From: Micromonospora inositola
GTDB lineage: Bacteria > Actinomycetota > Actinomycetes > Mycobacteriales > Micromonosporaceae
Assembly: GCF_900090285.1 (NCBI RefSeq)
Contig: NZ_LT607754.1
Location: 1,612,001-1,676,000 of the forward strand
Direction of reading: 5' to 3'
Length of the DNA stretch: 64,000 bases
Shown one piece after another: positions 44,520 through 52,895 of the stretch. The first letter of the stretch is position 1. Each line of letters begins with the position of its first letter. Both the position numbers and the translations under genes were made by a program. The notes under the pieces were generated by a model. That model had not been told where the DNA came from. It ran no database searches and was given only the letters and a program-made list of their open reading frames with translations.

Positions 44520-45719
44520 GTGCGCGTGAAGTCCGCTGTCGCCCTGCTCGTCCTCGGTGTCGTCACCACGGCACTGCCCGGGTGCGGGTCCGCCGATCCG
44601 GATGGGAGCCGCCCGGGGACCTTGCCGGCCGCCGGCACCGGCGCCGCGCCGAGCGGCGGACCCTCGACCGCCCCGACCGGGCGGACCGGCTTCGGCGCCC
44701 CGAAGCCGAGCGCGACACCAAAGCCGTCGAGCGCCGGGGGGACGCTGAAGGCGGGCAACCCGGCGGGCGGCGCGGCGGTACCCGCCGAGGCCCGGGCGGT
44801 GGACACCTCGCACCCGACCCGCCGGATCGGGACCGGCACCGCCGCCAGCTGCACCTCGGACGCGGTGGTGCGGGCCGTGGCGGCCGGCGGCATCATCACC
44901 TTCAACTGCGGTCCCGACCCGGTGACCATCCGGATGACCGCCACCGCGAAGGTCCGGAACGCCAACGGGCCGAGGATCGTGCTGGACGGCGGCGGCAAGG
45001 TCACCCTGAGCGGCGGCGGCCAGCGCCGGATCCTCTACATGAACACCTGCGACAGCGCGCAGGGCTGGACCACCTCGCACTGCCAGAACCAGGACCACCC
45101 GCAGCTCACCGTGCAGAACCTCACCTTCACCGGCGGCAACTCCACCGGCAACTCCGCCGAGGGCGGCGGGGGCGGCGCGATCTTCGTACGGGGCGGCCGG
45201 TTCAAGGTGGTCAACTCCCGCTTCGTGGACAACCGCTGCGACCGGACCGGGCCGGACCTGGGCGGCGCGGCGCTGCGGGTGCTCAGCCAGTACGAGAACA
45301 AGCCGGTCTACGTCGTGAGCAGCACCTTCGAGTCAGGGGTCTGCTCGAACGGCGCGGCGACCAGCAGCATCGGCGTCTCCTGGACGATGCTGAACAGCGT
45401 CTTCCGGCACAACAAGGCGGTCGGTTCCGGGGCCAACCCGGCCAAGTCCGGCACCCCGGGCGGCGGCAGCGGCGGCGCGATCTACTGCGACGGCAACGAG
45501 TTCACCGTGCGGATCGCCGGCACGATCATCGAGGACAACCACGCCAACGAGGGCGGCGGCGCGATCTTCTTCGTCAGCAACAACCGCACCGGCACCATGA
45601 AGATCGAGAACTCCACGCTGCGCCGCAATCCCAGCGACGGCTTCGAGACGAACGGCTTCCCCGGCATCTTCTTCCTCGGCGCCCGCCCACCCACCGTCAC
45701 CGCCTCCCGCCTCAGCTGA
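44520..45719 (+). CDS. Parallel beta-helix lipoprotein
   Basis: This is a 399-residue exported protein with a lipobox A18-L-P-G-C22, a Pro/Ser/Ala-rich linker (about 25-95) and a right-handed beta-helix domain (about 115-399) with repeated GGAIFVRGG, GGAIYCDGN and GGAIFFVSN turns. Such folds are found in pectate-lyase-like and polymorphic outer proteins. No catalytic residues are obvious. GTG start with no ribosome-binding site. Confidence 0.8.
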   Translation: MRVKSAVALLVLGVVTTALPGCGSADPDGSRPGTLPAAGTGAAPSGGPSTAPTGRTGFGAPKPSATPKPSSAGGTLKAGNPAGGAAVPAEARAVDTSHPTRRIGTGTAASCTSDAVVRAVAAGGIITFNCGPDPVTIRMTATAKVRNANGPRIVLDGGGKVTLSGGGQRRILYMNTCDSAQGWTTSHCQNQDHPQLTVQNLTFTGGNSTGNSAEGGGGGAIFVRGGRFKVVNSRFVDNRCDRTGPDLGGAALRVLSQYENKPVYVVSSTFESGVCSNGAATSSIGVSWTMLNSVFRHNKAVGSGANPAKSGTPGGGSGGAIYCDGNEFTVRIAGTIIEDNHANEGGGAIFFVSNNRTGTMKIENSTLRRNPSDGFETNGFPGIFFLGARPPTVTASRLS

Positions 45720-45741
45720 CCCGGGCCGGCACGCCCGTACT

Positions 45742-46824
45742 TCAGTAGGGGTTGCCGTGGCCGGGGGTGCGGGCCTTGCGGAGGGCGGCGGGGCGGCCAG
45801 GGAGGTCCGGGTCCGCCGACATGGGCGGGGCGGCGGTGTGCGCGGTGTCCGCCATGCCGGCGAAGAGTTCCTTGAGCGCGGTCAGGGCGTCGATCCTGGG
45901 CGTCCAGCCCAGCTCGGTCTCGGCGCGCTCGCTGGACATCAGCGGCGCGTTCAGGCCCAGCTCCACCCAGCCGGCGTCGACCGGTTGCAGCCGCGCCCGC
46001 CAGGTCAGCGCCGCCGCGACCCGCAGCACCGGGGCGGCCACCGGCACCGTCCAGCCGTGGAAATGCCGAGCCACCAGCTCCGGGGTCAGCACCGGGTCCG
46101 CGGCGATGTTGAAGGCGCCGCGCGCCTCACCCAGCAGGGCCTTCACGTACGCGTCGGCGACGTCGTCGGCGTGCACCGCCTGCATGCGCAACCGGCGGTT
46201 GGTGGGGACCAGCGGGATCCGGCCGTACCGGAGCAGCCGCACCGGGGCCAGCGGCCCGAGGAAGTAGCGGGTGATCTCGGTGCCGGCGTCCCGCTGGAAG
46301 GTCAGCCCCGGGCGCAGCCGGACCACCCGCAGCTCCGGGTGCTCCCGCTCGACCATGTCCAGCAGCGCCTCCACCTCCGCCTTGTCCCGGCTGTACGACG
46401 ACCCGGGCACCCCGGTCGCCGGCCAGCGCTCGCTGACCGGGTGGTCCTTCGGGCCGGGCGCGTACGTGCCGACCGAGGAGGCGCACACGAGGGCGGGAAC
46501 GTCGGCCCGGACAACCGCGTCGATCACCGCCCGGCTGCCGTCGACGTTGGTCCGGTGCAGGGTGCGCTGGTCGTGGCTGGGCTGGATCTGCCAGGCCAGG
46601 TGCAGCACCGCCCGCGCCCCGGCGAAGATCGCCGCGAGCTTCTCGGCCGCGCCGGGCGCCCCGACGTCGCAGGAGTGCCACTCCACCCGCTCGTACGGCT
46701 CACCGGCGTCCGGCCCGGGCAGCCGGCGGGCCACCCCGGCCAGCTCCAGCCCGGACTCCTGACGCAGCCGGCGCAGCACCGCCGTCCCGACATTGCCGCT
46801 GGCCCCGACGATCACGATCCGCAT
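45742..46824 (-). CDS. NAD-dependent epimerase/dehydratase (extended SDR)
   Basis: This 360-residue protein has the Rossmann motif VGASGNVG at residues 6-13, CASSVGTYAPG and a catalytic-type Y in SYSRDKAEVE, typical of extended short-chain dehydrogenases acting on nucleotide sugars or related substrates. The final 40 residues are Pro/Ala-rich. The ATG at 46824 places the glycine motif at the normal position; the longer open frame upstream is unrelated. The substrate is unknown. Confidence 0.87.
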   Translation of the reverse strand: MRIVIVGASGNVGTAVLRRLRQESGLELAGVARRLPGPDAGEPYERVEWHSCDVGAPGAAEKLAAIFAGARAVLHLAWQIQPSHDQRTLHRTNVDGSRAVIDAVVRADVPALVCASSVGTYAPGPKDHPVSERWPATGVPGSSYSRDKAEVEALLDMVEREHPELRVVRLRPGLTFQRDAGTEITRYFLGPLAPVRLLRYGRIPLVPTNRRLRMQAVHADDVADAYVKALLGEARGAFNIAADPVLTPELVARHFHGWTVPVAAPVLRVAAALTWRARLQPVDAGWVELGLNAPLMSSERAETELGWTPRIDALTALKELFAGMADTAHTAAPPMSADPDLPGRPAALRKARTPGHGNPY

Positions 46825-46868
46825 ACCGGCTGCGGTACCCGCTGAACCGGACTCCAACCCCGGACGGC

Positions 46869-47168
46869 TCACGGCCGGGGCGAGTGGCGTACCCAGCTCT
46901 TCTCCTGCCGGCGGCGCCCCTGGGTGGCGGCCAGGCAGCGCGGGCAGATGAACCCGACCGGATCGGCCTCGGTGAGCACGTCGGTCGAGGCGTAGTCGAA
47001 CGGCACGTGCGGGAAGCGGCGCAGCCGGGTGCGGCTGAGCGGGAGCCCGCACACGGTCTGGTTCTGCCCCGGCAGCCAGGCGTGCACCTCGCCGCCCGGC
47101 TGCCGTACGCCGTCCGCGCCGGCCTCCTCGCTCGATGCGGCCACCGCAGGCGTACTGCTCATCCTCAT
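46869..47168 (-). CDS. Small putative zinc-binding protein
   Basis: This 99-residue protein has three cysteines (VCGLPLSR and ICPRC) and a histidine in the FPHVPFDY segment, which could form one metal site. A flexible N-terminal 35 residues precede it. I do not recognise a named family, though similar short proteins are common in actinobacteria. The ATG at 47168 overlaps the upstream gene by four bases. Confidence 0.65.
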   Translation of the reverse strand: MRMSSTPAVAASSEEAGADGVRQPGGEVHAWLPGQNQTVCGLPLSRTRLRRFPHVPFDYASTDVLTEADPVGFICPRCLAATQGRRRQEKSWVRHSPRP

Positions 47169-47461
47169 GCCCGTCCCGGTTCCCCCTCGCCGGCTGCCCC
47201 ATGCCCCCGTCTCACCAGCTCGCCGACGGTGAGGTGCAGGGCCACCGCCAGGACGAGCAGCAGCACCGCACCGAGGAAGGCGGCCAGGAACCAGCCGTTC
47301 AGGATCCGCCGGTTGATCCACTGCATGGTCCCGACGAAGCTCCGGTCGTCGGTCGCGGCCAGGCCCGGCATCACCGAGCACGAGTACGCGAAGAAGAGCC
47401 CCGCCATCAGCCCGGTCGCCAGCGCCGCCCCAGCCAGCACGGCGGTACGCAGCAATGTCAT
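47165..47461 (-). CDS. DUF1772/anthrone oxygenase-like membrane protein, shortened
   Basis: This 98-residue protein starts like DUF1772 proteins (GLMAGLFFAYSCSVMPGL, then NRRILNGWFLAAFLGA) with two hydrophobic segments. The family is usually about 150 residues, with two further helices; here the product ends soon after the second helix in a hydrophilic tail. The stop overlaps the next gene by four bases, so the short form looks settled rather than freshly broken. Confidence 0.65.
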   Translation of the reverse strand: MTLLRTAVLAGAALATGLMAGLFFAYSCSVMPGLAATDDRSFVGTMQWINRRILNGWFLAAFLGAVLLLVLAVALHLTVGELVRRGHGAAGEGEPGRA

Positions 47462-47609
47462 GGCCCCCAGCCTGGCCGGCCACGGCGCCGCAAGCCATCG
47501 TCGAGCGGCTCACCGCATGCGCGGTCGTCTCGGCGTCAGCTGTCGGACATCGACGGGCGGCGGGAAGCCGGAAGGCCCGCGCGAGCGGGTTCCGGTAGCC
47601 TGGGCGGGC

Positions 47610-47681
47610 GGGCCGCTAGCTCAATGGCAGAGCTGTGGACTTTTAATCCATAGGTTCAGGGTTCGAGTCCCTGGCGGCCCA
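47610..47681 (+). tRNA. tRNA-Lys (TTT)
   Basis: A 72-base cloverleaf is visible: the acceptor stem GGGCCGC pairs with GCGGCCC, the anticodon loop reads CTTTTAA (anticodon TTT) and the T arm is CAGGG-TTCGAGT-CCCTG. The discriminator is A and CCA is not encoded. Its 3' end is duplicated at 52770-52799, which marks it as an integration site. Confidence 0.93.
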
Positions 47682-47682
47682 C
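47653..47682. other. Left attachment-site copy (tRNA-Lys 3' end)
   Basis: These 30 bases, covering the T arm and 3' acceptor strand, recur at 52770-52799 with one mismatch (G at 47674, A at 52791). This is the expected attL/attR arrangement of a tyrosine-recombinase element integrated into a tRNA gene. Confidence 0.8.
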
Positions 47683-47694
47683 TCCTTCGCAGGT

Positions 47695-47718
47695 CAGCGG
47701 CCCTGACCGGGGCCGCTG
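47695..47718 (+). terminator. Hairpin terminator after tRNA-Lys
   Basis: CAGCGGCCC pairs with GGGCCGCTG (9 bp) around the loop TGACCG. It begins 14 bases after the tRNA. Confidence 0.75.
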
Positions 47719-47736
47719 TTGCCGTGGTCGGGGCCG

Positions 47737-47758
47737 GTACAGCAGCGAAGTACAGCAG
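47737..47758. repeat. Two direct GTACAGCAG repeats beside the integrase remnant
   Basis: GTACAGCAG occurs at 47737-47745 and 47750-47758, a 13-base spacing, between the tRNA and the integrase remnant. Their place fits integrase arm-binding sites of an attachment region, which is inferred only from position. Confidence 0.5.
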
Positions 47759-47766
47759 TAGGCCGG

Positions 47767-47847
47767 TCACCCGTCGAGCGCCTGACCGAGCCGCTTGAGC
47801 GCGTCGCGGATGGCCGCCGAGGACACCATCGTGTAGATCTCCATGGT
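47767..47847 (-). pseudogene. C-terminal remnant of a tyrosine-recombinase integrase
   Basis: The minus strand encodes 26 residues including TMEIYTMVSSAAIRDAL and LKRLGQALDG before a TGA. This matches the far C-terminus of actinobacterial phage-type integrases, including the catalytic tyrosine region (VTMEIYT). The codon before the threonine is a TAG, and no upstream integrase sequence is recognisable. The enzyme is therefore lost. It lies in the normal int position next to the tRNA attachment site. Confidence 0.75.
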
Positions 47848-48119
47848 CTAAGTTCCGCTTGAACGTCTGGGTCCGGCCCTCCTGTTCACTCGCACTCCAG
47901 GCACACCGGGGCGACCCACACCTCACCGACGACGGGTGGTTGTTCCCTGGCGGGCTGGGCAGCGGCCGACTATCGGGGAGGGCAGGTCGGCGGCGTAGGG
48001 GTTGAAGGATCGTCTCAACCAGAGGGTCTTGCACCGCTGACACGTCCGGATATGCTGCGCGTCGCGTCACAGGCCCATGTGGCTTGTCTCCCTCTTTCGT
48101 CCCTGAGGTGATTTTCGCC

Positions 48120-48890
48120 ATGAACGCCCGCCAGCTGATGGCCTCCGTTGTCGCTCTCGGTGCCATGCTCACCTTCGGTGCCGCTGCTTGCGGTACGGAA
48201 AGTAGCCACGCTGACACGCCGAAGGTCGGTCAGCAGGCCGATGCCCGGCCGGAACTGGCTGCCGCCGCCCGGGGGATCACCGAGCAAAGCTTCAGGCTCA
48301 CTCTTGAGAAGGCGGGCATCTCCGGTAAGGGGGTGGCCGATCCGCGGACCCGGACCGGCACCATGATTGTCGACTTTCCGAAGACCGGCCGGCAGCTCTT
48401 TGTGACGGTGTTTGAGGACGACGTCTACTTCAGTGAGCTGGGTGTGCCTGGTGTCAGCTTCAAGACGAGCTTCCGGTTGCCTAGGTCGAAGGTGCCGGCC
48501 GGGAGTTACCTGGACGTCATGCCAAACGATGACCCGAGTGGTTCCCATCGGCTGGTCGACGCCGTAGTGAGTGTGCGGCGGGACGGCGGGGGCCCAGCCA
48601 ACGGGCGGCATCTGTTCACCGGCACGATTGACCTGATGGCGACTTCGTACGCGGATGAGAACCTGCGCCACGAGTTCGGCGACAAGCTCAAGGCAGTCCC
48701 GTTCACCGCAGCCGTCGACGATGGGGGCCGACTGGTCGAGTTCGTCATCGCGCTGGACACCCTCGCGCCGAAGCTGGGCAAGGTCCGCGCGGCTTGGAGC
48801 GACTTCGGGTTGCAGACGAACCCGAAGAGGCAAGAGCCCAGCCAGCCGACCGGAGATGTGCACGGTCTGCTGCAGGCGCTGGAAAGCTGA
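48120..48890 (+). CDS. Putative lipoprotein (unknown function)
   Basis: This 256-residue protein has a signal peptide ending in a lipobox-like AAAC24, so it is probably lipid-anchored outside the membrane. The mature part shows alternating strands and could be a LppX/LprG-like fold, but no motif is decisive. GAGGTG lies nine bases before the ATG. By eye its base composition and third-position use are less G+C-rich than the flanking chromosome. It is the first cargo gene of the tRNA-Lys element. Confidence 0.75.
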   Translation: MNARQLMASVVALGAMLTFGAAACGTESSHADTPKVGQQADARPELAAAARGITEQSFRLTLEKAGISGKGVADPRTRTGTMIVDFPKTGRQLFVTVFEDDVYFSELGVPGVSFKTSFRLPRSKVPAGSYLDVMPNDDPSGSHRLVDAVVSVRRDGGGPANGRHLFTGTIDLMATSYADENLRHEFGDKLKAVPFTAAVDDGGRLVEFVIALDTLAPKLGKVRAAWSDFGLQTNPKRQEPSQPTGDVHGLLQALES

Positions 48891-49086
48891 TCAATCCCCG
48901 ACGTCAGGGTCTCTTGTGGCTCTCGATCCATCTCCGATAGCCCGTTGCTTTGTCTGACGGAACGGCAGCCGACGGACCGACCCGGTTCAGGTGAATCGCC
49001 GGACCCGGAGCGCGAGGATGCTTCCGGGCGGGTCGCTCCGGCCTGGTTGAGGATCGCCCAGATCGTGGCCAACAGCCCAGGAAAGG

Positions 49087-49108
49087 AGCCCCTCCAACAG
49101 GAGGGGCT
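49087..49108. terminator. Hairpin terminator between convergent genes
   Basis: AGCCCCTCC pairs perfectly with GGAGGGGCT (9 bp) around the loop AACA. It lies between the lipoprotein gene and the convergent GH16 gene; the remaining non-coding bases from 48891 to 49176 show nothing else. Confidence 0.8.
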
Positions 49109-49176
49109 ACCCGGCCGTCACAGTGGCCCCCGGCACTCTCCGGCGTGCTCGGTGATGGCGTAGGGCTGATCGTCCC

Positions 49177-50604
49177 CTACTGACGGGTTGTCGTGTTGAT
49201 GTAGTTGATTCCGTTGCTGTAGAAGCCGTCGACGGCGCTTTGCACCTCCGCCACGCTTACTGCCTTGCCGTCTACCGAGTAGATCCAGTTGACCTGCATG
49301 TTCCAGGTTCGCTCGCCGGCGAAGGGCAGGTCGATCAGCCACGTGTTGAGGTGGATCCGCATGGGTTCGCGGGGGAAGGTCTTGCCGCTGCTGTGGAAGA
49401 CCGGTCGGCCGTCGATGGAGTACGTGACCTTGCCGTGGACTGCAGTGATCATCAGGGTGTGCCACCCGGCGAGAGTGCGATGCAGAGCGCGTGTGGTGCG
49501 GTCGCCGGGTGTGGCGCTACGCCAGCTGGTGGTGTCGAGTTTGGGACCGGGGGCGCCCCAGCCGCCGTTGGGCTGGTACTCGAAGTCGAGTTCGGTGTAG
49601 CGCTCAGAGGTCGACTTCGGCGAGATCATGCAGAAGGATTCGATGATGTGGTCGCCGTTGCGACCGTCGGCGGGTTTGTCGGTGAAGTGGATTCGTGCGG
49701 CGATGGTGCCGGTGAAGAAGGTGTTGTCTATGCCGATGAGCTCGGCTTGCCGGGTGCCTTGCCGGGTGCCGTCGGTGGTGACCTGCAACTGAAGTACCTG
49801 CCCGCCTTGCGCCTTTCGGTTGGCAGGGAAGTTGATGGCGTCGGCTGACCAGGTGCCGGCAATCCCGGGCCCGCCGCCGTCGGTGCGGACCTGCCACCCG
49901 TTGGCGGTTACCGCCGGATCGGCGGCGTCGGTGTAGTGGAAGTTGTCGAAGAGAGTTCCGGCCGGCGCGGTCAGGGCCGACGCGTTCGAGGGTCGGGGGG
50001 AAGCTGCCGGTGGAGCGGCACCGGGTTCCTGCCCCCAGAAGAGAACACCGTCGACATAGCCGGTCACGCGTGTCGAGGGCGCGTAGTGGGTGAGCGTCGG
50101 ATCGAACGAGCGATCGTCGGCCTGATCCAGGTCCTCGCGGTCGAGGCGGTACAGCTGCAGCCCGATGCCCTCGCTGGTCTGGCCAGGTGCCAGCGTGCGG
50201 GCAGCGGAGGTGAAGCCGACCTGCAGGTAGTGAGTGGCGGTGGGGGCTGGATTCGACATCGCCCTGACGACCTGGGTGACGTTCGAGCATTGGAGGGTCG
50301 TCTGCAGGCAGTTGGCCGCGTAACCGGCACTGTCGTCGTCGCTGAAGTAGTACCGGAGCGTCACCTTGTGCAGCGCCACCGGCTGGCTGGATGTGTTGAT
50401 CACTTCCAGCCACGGCTTGCCGACCGGGGCAGTGGCGGGGGTCTCCGTCCGGTACCGGACGGTCAGCAGTGAATTCTCGTCAGCGGGCCGGTCGGCGTTC
50501 GTCCGCCACACGCCGTAAAGCGCAACCCCGGCACCGAGCACCACCACCATGGCCATGAGCAGGCTGGGCCAACGGTGAGGGGAACGGGAACGCGACCGGC
50601 CCAT
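49177..50604 (-). CDS. Membrane-anchored CBM3-GH16 protein
   Basis: This 475-residue protein has an N-terminal transmembrane anchor (about residues 13-33), a CBM3-like cellulose-binding module (about 48-190, with VINTSSQPVALHKVTLRYYF and GVLFWGQEPG), a short Pro/Ala/Ser linker and a GH16-like beta-jelly-roll domain (about 215-455). The GH16 catalytic motif is ELDFE (ExDxE form). It would bind and cleave or rearrange a beta-glucan at the cell surface. GGAG precedes the ATG by about five bases. It is divergent from a processive GT2 synthase. Confidence 0.85.
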   Translation of the reverse strand: MGRSRSRSPHRWPSLLMAMVVVLGAGVALYGVWRTNADRPADENSLLTVRYRTETPATAPVGKPWLEVINTSSQPVALHKVTLRYYFSDDDSAGYAANCLQTTLQCSNVTQVVRAMSNPAPTATHYLQVGFTSAARTLAPGQTSEGIGLQLYRLDREDLDQADDRSFDPTLTHYAPSTRVTGYVDGVLFWGQEPGAAPPAASPRPSNASALTAPAGTLFDNFHYTDAADPAVTANGWQVRTDGGGPGIAGTWSADAINFPANRKAQGGQVLQLQVTTDGTRQGTRQAELIGIDNTFFTGTIAARIHFTDKPADGRNGDHIIESFCMISPKSTSERYTELDFEYQPNGGWGAPGPKLDTTSWRSATPGDRTTRALHRTLAGWHTLMITAVHGKVTYSIDGRPVFHSSGKTFPREPMRIHLNTWLIDLPFAGERTWNMQVNWIYSVDGKAVSVAEVQSAVDGFYSNGINYINTTTRQ

Positions 50605-50885
50605 AGAAGCTCCTTGACGACTCGACGCCCGCGTAACAGGAAGCGCTGGCAGGGGGCGTCTAGACAAACGCGCGTCATCCTACCGACGCCGGGCTGCGTC
50701 GTGATCCCGCAGGACGGGAGACATGCCCGGCCGACCTCGTGGGCGGTCCCTCCGCTGCGGATCAGCCAAACGGGCAGCTGAACAGGCCCGAAAGGAGGCC
50801 CATCGAGTTGATCACGTCGGCTATGTTTCTCCTGCTCCAGACCGCGACAGCCCGGCCTGGACGATGATCATCGAGCGGGGAACTC

Positions 50886-52064
50886 GTGTCACACAACATC
50901 ATGGGCGAAGCGGGGCTAGAGAAGACCGCCATCCTGCAGGGTCTCCGCTGGAGACACCACGGCACTCCGAAGCCCAGCGGCCCGACGCTGCACGACATCG
51001 TCGCCATCATCCCGGCGCGCAACGAGGAAGTCGGGATCCTCACCTCCCTGAACTCCCTGGCCCGGCAGACGTGGCGCCCCGACCGGATCGTCGTGGTCGT
51101 CAACAACTCCACCGACCAGACGGAACACTTCGCCCGGCAGTTCGCCGCCGATCCTCGCACACCGCGCACCGACGTCCTGCTGATGCGCGAGAACGAGCAC
51201 AAGAAGGCCGGTGCCCTCAACTACGGCATCGCCTGGTTGAGCCAGCGGGTCGGCGGGCGGCTGGACCCGGTCCAGCACGTCCTGGTGATGGACGCCGACA
51301 CGGAACTGCACCACAAGTTCATCGAACGGGCCCGCAAGGTGATCACCTCGGACCCCGAGATCGGCGGCGTCAGCGCCGTCTGTCTGGGCCGCACCGGGCT
51401 GTGGCGCAACCCCTGGCAGAGATTCCTGCTGGGCATGCAGATCATCGAGTACGGCCGCGCCGCCAACGCCCGTTTCCAGACCGACGTGCACACCATGTCG
51501 GGCGCCGGATCCTTCTACCGGGGTGTGGCCCTGCAGTCGGTCATCGACAAGCGCGGCGCGGTGTTCTGGGAGGACCACCGCAACCTCGTCGAGGACTACG
51601 AAACGACGCTGACGCTCAAGGAATGCGGCTGGAAGGTGACCGCGAACCAGCTGTGCATCGCGTACACCGATCTCATGCCCACGCTGCGTGAGCTGCTGCA
51701 ACAACGTCAGCGCTGGGTGCGTGGCACCGTGGACGCCCTGCGCGCCCGTGGCTGGACCAAGTTCACCTGGCACTCGATCGCGTCGATGATCCTCGGGCTG
51801 CTCGGCGTCGTGTACCTCATCGGCTGGGGGGCCACCCAACTGGCCACCGCCGTCGCGAACGGCTTCGCGCAACAGCCCATCTTCTGGGTGCTGTTCGCGT
51901 TCTGGGTCATCTACCCCGCGGTGATGGTACGCAACCTCGGCTGGAAGGCGATGCTGGTCGAGGCCCTGCTCATTCCCGAACTGGTCTACACGGTCGTACG
52001 CATGTACTGGCTGCTGTCATCCCTCCTCAAGTCCTATTTCACGCCCGTGTCGGCATGGAAGTAA
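50886..52064 (+). CDS. Processive family-2 glycosyltransferase (cellulose/chitin synthase-like)
   Basis: This 392-residue GT2 has IIPARNEEVGI near residue 41, the DxD-type MDADTE, the acceptor-site ED in NLVEDYETTL and the processivity motif QRQRWVRG. C-terminal membrane helices follow (about 295-385), as in cellulose, hyaluronan and chitin synthases. There is no PilZ domain. GTG start with GGGGA upstream. The divergent CBM3-GH16 protein and the small membrane protein 13 bases downstream suggest a beta-glucan-like product. Confidence 0.88.
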   Translation: MSHNIMGEAGLEKTAILQGLRWRHHGTPKPSGPTLHDIVAIIPARNEEVGILTSLNSLARQTWRPDRIVVVVNNSTDQTEHFARQFAADPRTPRTDVLLMRENEHKKAGALNYGIAWLSQRVGGRLDPVQHVLVMDADTELHHKFIERARKVITSDPEIGGVSAVCLGRTGLWRNPWQRFLLGMQIIEYGRAANARFQTDVHTMSGAGSFYRGVALQSVIDKRGAVFWEDHRNLVEDYETTLTLKECGWKVTANQLCIAYTDLMPTLRELLQQRQRWVRGTVDALRARGWTKFTWHSIASMILGLLGVVYLIGWGATQLATAVANGFAQQPIFWVLFAFWVIYPAVMVRNLGWKAMLVEALLIPELVYTVVRMYWLLSSLLKSYFTPVSAWK

Positions 52065-52077
52065 GGCAGCATCACAG

Positions 52078-52263
52078 GTGAACTCCCTCAAAGGCTTCGG
52101 GATCTGCTTCCTCCTGGCGGCGACCCTGGTCGCCATGCGCAAACTCGCACAGGTCGAATACGCCCTCCTCGTCCTGACGGTCATCCTCATCTCCGGCTCC
52201 ACCGGCATCTACGTGGCGTCGCGTCAGCGACACCGCAAGGACCGTCGCATCGCCGGCGACTGA
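52078..52263 (+). CDS. Small two-helix membrane protein
   Basis: This 61-residue protein has two hydrophobic segments (about 5-20 and 28-46) and a basic C-terminal tail (RQRHRKDRR). It starts at a GTG 13 bases after the GT2 stop and is probably co-transcribed with it. It could be an accessory subunit of the synthase; no family is recognised. Confidence 0.6.
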   Translation: MNSLKGFGICFLLAATLVAMRKLAQVEYALLVLTVILISGSTGIYVASRQRHRKDRRIAGD

Positions 52264-52374
52264 GCGGTCTCTGAGTTGCAGCCAGGAAACATCGACGCGA
52301 ACTGATCACGAGCACAGCCTTGCACTGGTCAGGCTGGCGACACGCCTGCATCAAGCCCAAGCCCGACGATCCCA

Positions 52375-52488
52375 CTACAGGTCGCTGACATCGATGAGAT
52401 AGTCCCGGAGCAGAGCAGCCGCCTCGATTGAGCTGACGTTGGCTGGGGCGACGGTCCAGGTCTGTCTGCGCGGGACGGTGCTGGTCAC
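52375..52488 (-). pseudogene. Possible GNAT acetyltransferase N-terminal fragment
   Basis: A 37-codon frame ends with SSIEAAALLRDYLIDVSDL and a TAG. The pattern resembles the first helix of a common actinobacterial GNAT group (ALLRDYxxEVxxRY). No continuation is found downstream, so it would be a truncated gene. Confidence 0.35.
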
Positions 52489-52521
52489 GCGCCATTGTCG
52501 CGAGGACGGTGTTGGTCACGC
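52473..52521. repeat. 18-bp direct repeat near the right end of the element
   Basis: GGACGGTGYTGGTCACGC occurs at 52473-52490 and 52504-52521 with one mismatch, at a 31-base spacing. It overlaps the start of the GNAT-like fragment. The rest of 52264-52769 shows no gene I can support. Confidence 0.6.
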
Positions 52522-52769
52522 ATAGCACTTTTCGAGGTTCTCAGGCGTCGTGCCCGATCCGTGCCCATTGCAGCATGGCCGACAACCTTGTGGCTGGACC
52601 ACCACGGAATCAGGGCGGAACCGCCCGACGCGCTCGAGTAGGTGGCGCCGCCAAGGCCGCTGTCCCCCGCACGTCGAGCTGTCTGTAAACCTCGACGAGC
52701 CGGGGGTGGAAGGCGAACCACGCGTCGGCGAGGGCGAACCCTTCGTCGGCGGCGCCGCGGAGGCGGCGG

Positions 52770-52799
52770 GGTTCAGGGTTCGAGTCCCTGACGGCCCAC
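52770..52799. other. Right attachment-site copy (tRNA-Lys 3' fragment)
   Basis: This 30-base copy of the T arm and 3' acceptor strand of tRNA-Lys differs from 47653-47682 at one base. It has no 5' tRNA half, so it is not a functional tRNA. The following bases would complete a CCA end, which the intact tRNA gene does not encode. Confidence 0.78.
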
Positions 52800-52895
52800 C
52801 ACGAAGATATATCGGCCCTGAACTCGCTGGAATGCGCGGACTCTGCCACATCCGGCCACCTCGCAGGATATTCACACCTCGCACGGCGGCTGCTT

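Noticed and set aside
47621..48217. A longer minus-strand open frame across the integrase remnant and tRNA
   Set aside because: It is in a different frame from the remnant, runs through the tRNA antisense strand and shows no domain.
52728..52799. A second tRNA gene ending at 52799
   Set aside because: Only the T arm and 3' acceptor strand are present. No D arm, anticodon arm or 5' acceptor strand can be found, so it is an attachment-site fragment.
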